A DNA stretch of 5,946 bases from Pseudarthrobacter sp. (GTDB lineage Bacteria; Actinomycetota; Actinomycetes; Actinomycetales; Micrococcaceae), in NCBI GenBank assembly GCA_013362385.1, contig JABFWC010000292.1, forward strand, positions 1 to 5,946. The letters run 5' to 3'. Below the pieces are notes generated by a model. It searched no databases, was not told the origin of the DNA, and saw only the letters and a list, made by a program, of their open reading frames with translations. The translations under genes and the position numbers were made by a program. Shown here in pieces: positions 1 through 5,568 of the stretch (position 1 is its first letter; every line of letters starts with the position of its first letter).

Positions 1-296
1 AATACGGGCCCTCCATCCACGGCGTCGGCGAGCAGAACTTCCTCTACTTCCGCGAACCGTCCGGCTTGCGCGTCGAGCTGAACTCCGGCGGCTACCGCAA
101 CTACGTCCCGGACTGGGAAGCCAACACCTGGCACCCGTCCGAGGGCTCCAACAACTTCTACAAAAACGGCGCCATGCCGCACTCCATGACCGAATCCTTC
201 CCGCCCGCCGAAGGCTTCACCGCCACCGAGGAAGGCGCCTCCCCCGAAATGAAGGAAGCCCTGCTGAACCCCTACGCCAAGCAGGGCCGGGGCTAA
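1..296 (+). CDS. Extradiol ring-cleavage dioxygenase (VOC superfamily, catechol 2,3-dioxygenase type), C-terminal part only
   Basis: The 5' end is outside the window; the reading frame is open from base 3 and ends with TAA at 294-296, leaving 97 residues. Enzymes of this family use Fe(II) (sometimes Mn(II)) to open a catechol ring next to the two hydroxyls. The visible part fits the extradiol dioxygenase signature: counting from base 3, His6, Tyr15 in LYFREPSG, and Glu25 in RVELN. The His-to-Tyr (+9) and His-to-Glu (+19) spacing equals that of His241, Tyr250 and metal ligand Glu260 in biphenyl 2,3-diol dioxygenase BphC as I recall it. The two His metal ligands lie upstream and are not visible. 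A tail of about 70 residues (NYVPDWE, NNFYKNG, ESFPP) follows the last ligand. The next gene starts 6 bases after the stop, so this is very probably the ring-opening step of the same operon. The exact catechol used cannot be told. Confidence 0.9.
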   Translation, partial: YGPSIHGVGEQNFLYFREPSGLRVELNSGGYRNYVPDWEANTWHPSEGSNNFYKNGAMPHSMTESFPPAEGFTATEEGASPEMKEALLNPYAKQGRG

Positions 297-302
297 GACA
301 CC

Positions 303-1265
303 ATGGCAGCTGCAACCTACGCACTGATCCGGTTCCAGGAAGCCGGCGACGGCAAGGCCCGCACGGGCCTGCTCGTCCAGGACCGGGTCCTGCCGCTGGA
401 CACGGACATCAACTCCCTGATCGAGCACTGGGACACCGCCGAGTCCGAGCTTGGCACCCTTGCCGCCTCCGCAGCGGAGGACACCGGTCTGGCGGTTGCC
501 GACGTCGAGGTCCTCGCCCCTGTGGAACCGGCCCAGATCCTGCAGACCGGCGCCAACTACCGCAAGCACGTCATCGACCTCGCCGTCGCCCACCGCGAAC
601 CGGGCGAGGACGCCGAGGAAGTGCGCGCCAAGACGGCGGCCATGATGGACAAGCGCGCCGGCCAGGGCACGCCGTACTTCTTCATCGGCCTTCCGACGGC
701 GGTCGCGTCCGCCACGGACGACCTCACCCTGCCGTCCTACTCCAAGTCCCATGACTGGGAGCTGGAACTGGCGGCAGTCATCGGCAAAACAGCGTTCCGG
801 GTCACCCCCGAGGAAGCCCTCGAGTACGTGTTCGGCTACACCATGGTCAACGACATCACCACCCGCGAGTACGTCTTCCGCAGGGACATGCCCGCGATCG
901 GCTCGGACTGGTACCGCGCCAAGAACGCCCCCGGCTTCCTGCCCACCGGCCCCCTGCTGGTACCGGCCAAGTTCTTCGGCGACCCGCAGAACGTCCAGGT
1001 CACCCTAAAGCTGAACGGCAAGGCCATGCAGGACGAGTCCACCGCCGACATGATCTTCGGCGTCGCCAAGCTGGTCAGCGAAGCCTCCCAGATCATGCCG
1101 CTGCGCCCGGGCGACCTGGTCCTCACCGGCAGCCCCGCCGGCAACGGCCAGCACTGGGGCCGGCTCCTCCAGGACGGCGACGTCATGGAAGGCACGATCA
1201 CCGGCCTGGGCACCCAGCTCATCCGCTGCAAGGACGAAACCACCACCGAAAGCAGCCAGCCGTGA
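303..1265 (+). CDS. Fumarylacetoacetate hydrolase family protein (FAHD1/HpcE-like isomerase, hydratase or hydrolase)
   Basis: A complete 320-residue protein starting at ATG 303, 6 bases after the previous stop; the ribosome site is weak (a GGGG run near 289-292). Residues 1-75 form a variable N-terminal region. The FAH catalytic domain starts near ILQTGANYRKH (residues 79-89). Metal ligands are predicted as Glu153 and Glu155 in DWELELAAVIGK and Asp184 in VNDITTRE; the 31/29 spacing to Asp matches human FAHD1 (Glu71, Glu73, Asp102). Lys207, the NGK segment at 238-240 and the TGSPAGNG glycine loop at 275-282 complete the fold. Family members act on ring-opened 2-oxo/2-hydroxy dienoic acids by decarboxylation, tautomerisation, hydration or C-C hydrolysis, with Mg or Mn in the cytosol. 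His89 is followed by Asp92 where FAHD1 has a His-x-x-Glu pair. A long segment (residues about 90-123) probably forms a lid. The position right after the dioxygenase suggests it handles the ring-fission product or a near derivative; the exact reaction is undetermined. Confidence 0.9.
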   Translation: MAAATYALIRFQEAGDGKARTGLLVQDRVLPLDTDINSLIEHWDTAESELGTLAASAAEDTGLAVADVEVLAPVEPAQILQTGANYRKHVIDLAVAHREPGEDAEEVRAKTAAMMDKRAGQGTPYFFIGLPTAVASATDDLTLPSYSKSHDWELELAAVIGKTAFRVTPEEALEYVFGYTMVNDITTREYVFRRDMPAIGSDWYRAKNAPGFLPTGPLLVPAKFFGDPQNVQVTLKLNGKAMQDESTADMIFGVAKLVSEASQIMPLRPGDLVLTGSPAGNGQHWGRLLQDGDVMEGTITGLGTQLIRCKDETTTESSQP

Positions 1266-2302
1266 CCGCACACGACACAGCACGCATCACCGGCACCGGG
1301 GAATCAGCCACTGATTCCCCGGTTATCCGGCGTGAAGACCCGCTCGGCAGCATCCGTTCCATGGCCGCCGCACACAACAACTGGGGCCGCTGGGGCGCGG
1401 ACGACGTGCTGGGCACCCTGAACTTCATCGACGCCGCTAAACGCGTTGAAGCAGCCACCCTGGTGAAATCCGGCGAGGCGTTCTCGCTGTCCCAGCCATT
1501 CGACACCAACGGCCCGCAGAAGGGGTGGCGCCGCCGCACCAACCCCGTCCACACCATGACGGACACCGGTGTGGACGCCGAACGCGGCAACCAGGGCTTC
1601 CCGCACGGCTTCGGCGGCGCGGATGACGTGATTGCCATGCCGCTGCAGTGCTCCACGCAGTGGGACGGCCTGGGCCACATCTTCGACCAGGGCAAGGCCT
1701 GGAACGGCCGTGCGGCCGGAGACGTTGTCACCTCCGAAGGCGACCTGGTCACCGGTATCGAAACCGCGGCAGCAAAGATCGCCACCCGCGGGGTGCTGCT
1801 CGACGTCGGCCGTGCGCTCGGCCCGGAGCTGGGACGCAACGACGGCGAACTGCCGGACGGGTTCGGCATCACCCCGGAGCACCTCCGACGGACCATCGAG
1901 CTCCAAGGTTCCAGCTCCGAGGTCCGACGCGGCGACATCGTGGTGATCCGCACCGGCCAATACACCCGGGTCCGGCGCGACGGCTGGGGCGACTACGCCG
2001 GCGGTGCAGCCCCCGGGCTGTCCTTCAGCACCGCGCCCTGGCTGCACCGCAGCGAGATCGCCGGGATCGCCACCGATACCTGGGGCTTCGAGGTCCGCCC
2101 CAACGAGTTCGACGCCGCGTTCCAGCCGCTCCACCAGATCGCCATCCCCAACCTGGGACTGTTCCTCGGTGAGATGTGGGACCCGGATGCCCTCGCTGAA
2201 GCGTGCGCGGCGGACGGCAGGTACGACTTCCTGCTGACCGCCGCACCGCTGCCGATCACCGGAGCCGTCGGATCACCCGTGAACCCGATCGCCCTCCGGT
2301 AA
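1262..2302 (+). CDS. Cyclase-family hydrolase (kynurenine formamidase / isatin hydrolase superfamily)
   Basis: A 346-residue protein. GTG at 1262 overlaps the preceding TGA (GTGA), which suggests translational coupling; only a weak GAAAG lies upstream. The only other in-frame start before the conserved core is ATG 1361 (Met34), which has no ribosome site and would remove a likely conserved stretch (REDPLGSIRS), so GTG is preferred. The core opens with NNWGRWGADDVLGTLNF (residues 39-55), typical of this family. The metal-site region reads LQCSTQWDGLGH (128-139), where KynB and isatin hydrolase carry HxGTHxDxxxH: Asp135 and His139 are kept, while the two ligand His positions are Gln129 and Gln133. 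A TQWD variant is, as I recall, common in a large poorly characterised subgroup. Characterised relatives hydrolyse cyclic amides, formamides or lactones with Zn or Mn. Residues 1-25 are poorly conserved in appearance and contain a perfect hairpin in the DNA. The role here is probably hydrolysis of a pathway intermediate, substrate unknown. Confidence 0.88.
   Translation: MTAHDTARITGTGESATDSPVIRREDPLGSIRSMAAAHNNWGRWGADDVLGTLNFIDAAKRVEAATLVKSGEAFSLSQPFDTNGPQKGWRRRTNPVHTMTDTGVDAERGNQGFPHGFGGADDVIAMPLQCSTQWDGLGHIFDQGKAWNGRAAGDVVTSEGDLVTGIETAAAKIATRGVLLDVGRALGPELGRNDGELPDGFGITPEHLRRTIELQGSSSEVRRGDIVVIRTGQYTRVRRDGWGDYAGGAAPGLSFSTAPWLHRSEIAGIATDTWGFEVRPNEFDAAFQPLHQIAIPNLGLFLGEMWDPDALAEACAADGRYDFLLTAAPLPITGAVGSPVNPIALR
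1295..1323 (+). repeat. Perfect 13-bp inverted repeat with 3-base loop inside the 5' end of the cyclase gene
   Basis: Left arm 1295-1307 (ACCGGGGAATCAG) and right arm 1311-1323 are exact reverse complements, separated by CCA. The arms cover codons 12-21 of the cyclase gene, 33 bases after its GTG start. No T-run follows, so it is not an intrinsic terminator. It could be an RNA hairpin affecting translation or mRNA stability, or a protein-binding palindrome in DNA; the sequence alone does not decide. Confidence 0.85.
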
Positions 2303-2356
2303 TTTTCAGTACAAGAATCCACCAGCAGTAACGCCGTCACAACAAAGGAGTCAGCG
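2303..2356 (+). promoter_or_regulatory. Intergenic gap with a strong ribosome binding site for the monooxygenase
   Basis: This is the longest non-coding stretch in the window (54 bases) and is somewhat richer in A+T than its surroundings. AAGGAG at 2345-2350 lies 6 bases before ATG 2357 and fixes that start. I see no convincing -35/-10 pair, no inverted repeat and no terminator. The monooxygenase is therefore probably read from the same transcript but translated independently of the cyclase. Confidence 0.75.
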
Positions 2357-3481
2357 ATGGCAGCAGTACAGAACGTCGGAATCGTGGGTGCGGGAGCCGC
2401 GGGGCTCGCAGCCGCGATCCTCCTGGCCGACGCCGGAATCCAGGTGGAAGTCCTGGAGAAGGCGGACGCACCGCAGACCCTGGGGTCCGGGATCACCCTG
2501 CAGGGGAACGCCCTGCGCGTGCTCCGCCAGCTCGGCGTCTGGGACCAGGTGGAGGCGAAGGGCTTCGGCTTCAGCACCCTGGGCCTGCGCGCACCGGACC
2601 CCGCCGGTACCGTCATCGCCGTCCTGGAGGACATCCGGACCGGCGGCGACGACCTCCCCGCCACCATGGGCATGTACCGCCCCGACCTCACAGCCATCCT
2701 CCGCGAACGTGCCCAGCAGGCAGGGGCACGCATCAGCTACGGCAGGACGGTCACCGCAATAACGGACGACACCGGATCCGTCACCGTCAGCACGGCCGAC
2801 GGCGGCACCTCGCGCTACGACCTGCTCATTGGTGCCGACGGCCTGCACTCCGCCGTCCGCAAGGCGATCGGCATCGACGCCGAACCCAAGCCCACGGGCA
2901 TGGGCATCTGGCGCGCCTTCGTGGAACGGCCCGACGAGGTGGTCCGCACCGACCTCACCTACGGCGGTCCATGCTTCATCGCTGGCTACTGTCCCACGGG
3001 CCCGGACACCATCTACGCCTACCTCGTGGAAAAGGCCCAGGAACGCAAGCAGGAAGATGGCCCCCGCATCATGGCCGAGCTCGCCGCGGCCTACGGCGGG
3101 CCGTGGAACGAGATCCGCCAGAACCTGGACCACAGCGCCCGCATCAACTACACGTGGTTCACCACCCACCTCGTCGACGGCCCCTGGAACCGCGGCCGGA
3201 CCGTCATCATCGGCGACGCCGCGCACAGCTGCCCGCCCACGGTCGCCCAGGGTGCGGCCATGGCGCTCGAGGACGCCGCCGTGCTGGCGGAACTGCTGAT
3301 CAAGGCCGACGACATCACCGAAACCCTGTTCAAGGAATTCACCGACCGCCGCCTGGACCGGGCGAAGGCAGTGGTCAACGCGTCGGTCCAGCTGGGCCAG
3401 TGGATGCTCGACGGCGTCCGCGACGCCGACGTGCCGGGCCTGATGCACGGGCTCTCCGTCATGCTGAAGGAGCCCGCATGA
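2357..3481 (+). CDS. FAD-dependent aromatic hydroxylase (group A flavoprotein monooxygenase, salicylate hydroxylase-like)
   Basis: A complete 374-residue single-component flavin monooxygenase. The FAD-binding motif GAGAAG (residues 11-16) ends its beta strand at Glu34, the ribose-binding acid. GSGITLQGNALRVLRQLG (43-60) is typical of the salicylate, 3-hydroxybenzoate and 6-hydroxynicotinate hydroxylase group. The DG motif DLLIGADGLHSAVR spans 155-168 and the second FAD motif GDAAHSCPP spans 286-294, followed by QGAAMALEDA (298-307). These enzymes use NAD(P)H and O2 to add a hydroxyl to an activated ring, sometimes replacing a carboxylate. No signal peptide or membrane segment is seen, so it is cytosolic. 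The length is slightly under the family's usual 380-400, without an obvious missing motif. It follows a good ribosome site, and its TGA overlaps the ATG of the amidohydrolase. In this operon it most likely makes the catechol that the upstream dioxygenase opens. A substrate cannot be assigned from motifs. Confidence 0.92.
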   Translation: MAAVQNVGIVGAGAAGLAAAILLADAGIQVEVLEKADAPQTLGSGITLQGNALRVLRQLGVWDQVEAKGFGFSTLGLRAPDPAGTVIAVLEDIRTGGDDLPATMGMYRPDLTAILRERAQQAGARISYGRTVTAITDDTGSVTVSTADGGTSRYDLLIGADGLHSAVRKAIGIDAEPKPTGMGIWRAFVERPDEVVRTDLTYGGPCFIAGYCPTGPDTIYAYLVEKAQERKQEDGPRIMAELAAAYGGPWNEIRQNLDHSARINYTWFTTHLVDGPWNRGRTVIIGDAAHSCPPTVAQGAAMALEDAAVLAELLIKADDITETLFKEFTDRRLDRAKAVVNASVQLGQWMLDGVRDADVPGLMHGLSVMLKEPA

Positions 3482-4557
3482 GCACGCTTCCCGCGCGGGA
3501 AGGGCCCAGCCCAATCGTCGACGTCCACGCCCACGTCCTCCTCCCGGCCCTGCAGCAGCTGGTGGCCGAGGCCGATCCCGAGGGCTTCGCCGCGCAGCAG
3601 GCACTCGAGGTGCGGCGCAACGGCCCGGAGTCGATGGTTGCCTCGGGGAAGATGATCAAGGAGCGGTGGGGGCAGCTAACGGACCTGGACCGCCGGCTTG
3701 CGGACATGGACGCCCAGGGCGTGGACGTCCAGCTGGTCTCGCCGTCGCCGTCGCACTTCTACTATTTCGCGGGCGAAAAACTAGCCCTCCGGCTTGTCCG
3801 CGCCGCGAACCAGGCGGTCCGCGACTTCGTCGACCGGGCCCCGGAACGGCTCAACGGCCTGGGCCTGGTCCCACTCCAGCACCCCCACCTGATGGTGGAG
3901 GCGTTGGAGCATGCGGTGCTGGAGTGCGGGCTGCTCGGCGTGGAAATCGGCTCCTTTGCCGCCACGCCTGGGGCGGAGCGCAGCACGGTGGAGCTCTCGG
4001 ATCCCAGGCTGGGGCCGTTCTGGTCCCGTGCGGAGGAGCTGGGCGCCCTGGTGTTCCTGCACCCGTTCGGGTGCTCGCTGGATGAGCGGCTGGACCGGTT
4101 CTACCTGGCCAACACTGTCTCCCAGCCCGCCGAGAACGCAGTGTCCCTGTCCCACCTGATCTTCAGCGGCGTCCTGGACCGCCATCCGGCCCTCAAGGTC
4201 CTGGCCGCCCACGGCGGGGGGTACCTGCCCACTACCCTGGGCCGGTCCGACCGCGCCTGGCGGGTCCGGCCGGAGTCACACGGGTGCGCCCAACCGCCGT
4301 CGTCCTACCTGAGGAAGCTGTACTTCGATTCCCTGGTGCACAGCCCCGCCGAGCTGCGGGCACTCGTGGCTGCCACCGGCCCGGAGCAGGTGCTGCTCGG
4401 CTCGGACTACCCGTTCGACATGGGTTCGGATGCCCCCGTGGCGGAGGTCGTTGAAGCAACCCTTCCTGCCGAGGACGAAACCAAGGTACTGGCGGACAAC
4501 GCCGCCGCCCTCGGCATCACCCCGGCGTCAACCCGTACCGCCACCCCCACAGCCTAA
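3478..4557 (+). CDS. ACMSD-like amidohydrolase-superfamily protein (probable metal-dependent decarboxylase)
   Basis: A 359-residue protein. ATG 3478 overlaps the previous TGA (ATGA), with AAGGAG at 3467-3472 five bases upstream; the longer in-frame opening before it lies over the monooxygenase and is not coding. It belongs to amidohydrolase-2 (PF04909). The metal and catalytic residues are His17 and His19 (DVHAHVLLP), His195 (HPFG), His245 (AHGGGYLP) and Asp310 (GSDYPFD). The spacings 195-245-310 differ by one residue each from His177, His228 and Asp294 of Pseudomonas ACMSD (2-amino-3-carboxymuconate semialdehyde decarboxylase), as I recall it. MDAQGVDVQ (77-85), Arg256 and Arg264 after AHGGG, and LYFDSLVHSP (281-290) also follow ACMSD. 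ACMSD's HPW is HPF here, and the position of its Arg51 seems to be Lys61 or Arg63, so the substrate probably differs. ACMSD removes CO2 from a ring-opened extradiol product, which suits an operon with an extradiol dioxygenase. Hydrolase activity remains possible. Confidence 0.88.
   Translation: MSTLPAREGPSPIVDVHAHVLLPALQQLVAEADPEGFAAQQALEVRRNGPESMVASGKMIKERWGQLTDLDRRLADMDAQGVDVQLVSPSPSHFYYFAGEKLALRLVRAANQAVRDFVDRAPERLNGLGLVPLQHPHLMVEALEHAVLECGLLGVEIGSFAATPGAERSTVELSDPRLGPFWSRAEELGALVFLHPFGCSLDERLDRFYLANTVSQPAENAVSLSHLIFSGVLDRHPALKVLAAHGGGYLPTTLGRSDRAWRVRPESHGCAQPPSSYLRKLYFDSLVHSPAELRALVAATGPEQVLLGSDYPFDMGSDAPVAEVVEATLPAEDETKVLADNAAALGITPASTRTATPTA
3487..3502 (+). repeat. Perfect 16-bp palindrome at the start of the amidohydrolase gene
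   Basis: CTTCCCGCGCGGGAAG is its own reverse complement and covers codon 4 to the first base of codon 9, nine bases after ATG 3478. As RNA it could fold into a 6-bp stem with a GCGC loop; as DNA it has dyad symmetry suited to a dimeric binding protein. There is no evidence for which, and GC-rich coding DNA gives such sites by chance from time to time. Confidence 0.8.
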
Positions 4558-4560
4558 GGA
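4556..4560 (+). promoter_or_regulatory. Ribosome binding site for the second FAH gene, overlapping the previous stop codon
   Basis: AAGGA at 4556-4560 overlaps the last two bases of the amidohydrolase TAA stop (4555-4557) and lies 8 bases before ATG 4569. It fixes the start of the second FAH gene and supports co-translation within one operon. Confidence 0.75.
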
Positions 4561-4568
4561 ACAGATTC

Positions 4569-5567
4569 ATGGTCAAGATCGCCCGGTGGGATCACGACGG
4601 CGGGACGCAGTCCGGCTTCGTCGAGGACGGCACCTGTTACGTCCTGCCGGCGGGCCAGGATGTGCAGGACCTGCTGGACGCCGGATTGGAGGAGACACTG
4701 GACATTGCCCGGCGGACCATCGGCTCCGGCCCGAGCGTTCCGTTGGCGGACGTGCAGCTGCTCGCCCCGCTGGCGCCGGCCACCATCCGGGACTTTGTGG
4801 CCTTTGAGGAACACGTTGAAGGCGTGCGCAAGAGCATCGATGGCGCCGCCGGAGTGGTGCCCGAATGGTACGAGGCGCCGACCTTCTACTTCACCAACCC
4901 GCACACGGTGACCGGAACCGGTGAGGTGATCGGGATTCCGGCAGGGTGTGTAGACCTGGACTTCGAAACCGAGGTGGCAGCCGTCGTCGGGCACGTGCCC
5001 GGCAGTGACGGCCGGAACCTGACGGCCGAACAGGCTCACCGGCACATCTTCGGCTACACCATCCTCAACGACTGGTCCGCCCGGGACCTGCAGCGCCGCG
5101 AAATGAAAGTCAGCCTGGGCCCGTGCAAGGGCAAGGACTTCGCCAACACCTTGGGCCCCTGGATCGTCACGGTCGACGAGTTCGAGGACCTGCACGATGC
5201 CGAGGGGTTCCTGCCGATCTCCATGGCCGTCGAGGTCAACGGCGAACAGATCGGCCAGGACCTGCTCTCCAACATGGGGTGGCCGTTCGCCGAGCTGGTG
5301 GCCTACGCCTCGCAGGATTCCGTGGTGAAGCCCGGGGACGTCCTGGGCTCCGGCACCTGCGGGGGCGGCTGCCTGGCTGAACTCTGGGGCCGTAACGGGT
5401 CGCAGACACCGCCGCCGTTGAAGACCGGAGACACCGTCCGGATGACCGTGGAGGGCATCGGCAGCATCGAAAACACCGTCGGTGACCGGCGCGAGGCCCT
5501 CACCCGGGTCCCGGCACGCGCCCGCCCCCGCAACCGTGCGGCTTCTGCGGTTGCCTCCGGGATCTAG
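4569..5567 (+). CDS. Fumarylacetoacetate hydrolase family protein with fumarylacetoacetase-type active site
   Basis: A complete 332-residue protein. It differs clearly from the FAH protein at 303-1265 and carries most catalytic residues of true fumarylacetoacetase. Matched to mouse FAH from memory: Asp75 (Asp126) and His82 (His133) in RDFVAFEEH; Glu133 and Glu135 (Glu199, Glu201) in DFETEVAAVVG; Asp168 (Asp233) and Gln175 (Gln240) in NDWSARDLQ; Lys189 (Lys253) in KGK; Thr263 (Thr350) in GSGTCGGG; and Glu271 (Glu364) in LAEL. Residue Met179 stands about where FAH has Tyr244, and I find no clear match to Arg142. Family members bind Mg or Ca and hydrolyse a C-C bond in diketo acids such as fumarylacetoacetate or acylpyruvates. 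The last roughly 25 residues are Arg/Ala-rich and look disordered. Start and ribosome site are clear, 11 bases after the amidohydrolase. It probably performs a late C-C cleavage; hydratase or decarboxylase activity is the alternative. Confidence 0.92.
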   Translation: MVKIARWDHDGGTQSGFVEDGTCYVLPAGQDVQDLLDAGLEETLDIARRTIGSGPSVPLADVQLLAPLAPATIRDFVAFEEHVEGVRKSIDGAAGVVPEWYEAPTFYFTNPHTVTGTGEVIGIPAGCVDLDFETEVAAVVGHVPGSDGRNLTAEQAHRHIFGYTILNDWSARDLQRREMKVSLGPCKGKDFANTLGPWIVTVDEFEDLHDAEGFLPISMAVEVNGEQIGQDLLSNMGWPFAELVAYASQDSVVKPGDVLGSGTCGGGCLAELWGRNGSQTPPPLKTGDTVRMTVEGIGSIENTVGDRREALTRVPARARPRNRAASAVASGI

Positions 5568-5568
5568 A

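Noticed and set aside
66..296. The first gene as a complete 76-residue protein starting at TTG 66
   Set aside because: The frame is open to base 3, and the residues before TTG contain the His and Tyr of the extradiol dioxygenase signature. It is the tail of a longer gene cut by the window.
2303..2356. Internal promoter or terminator between the cyclase and monooxygenase genes
   Set aside because: No recognisable -35/-10 pair, stem-loop or T-tract; only the ribosome binding site is supported.
2971..3477. In-frame 5' extension of the amidohydrolase to an upstream ATG
   Set aside because: The added 169 residues are Arg/Pro/His-rich and out of frame with the monooxygenase that clearly occupies this DNA. 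ATG 3478 has a good ribosome site and begins just before the DVHAH motif.
2351..3604. 417-codon open frame on the minus strand across the monooxygenase gene, and similar long minus-strand frames at 1304-2134, 1219-1965 and 4554-5195
   Set aside because: They mirror well-supported + strand genes. Their translations are rich in Arg, Ala, Gly and Pro with no recognisable domain, as expected for antisense frames in GC-rich coding DNA.
3740..3756. Short CGCCGT tandem repeat in the amidohydrolase gene
   Set aside because: About two and a half copies encoding Ser-Pro-Ser-Pro-Ser inside a conserved region; explained by coding sequence.
5531..5553. CAACCG / CGGTTG inverted repeat near the end of the second FAH gene as a terminator
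   Set aside because: Only a 6-bp stem with an 11-base loop, no T-run, and the next gene starts one base after the stop, so termination here makes no sense.
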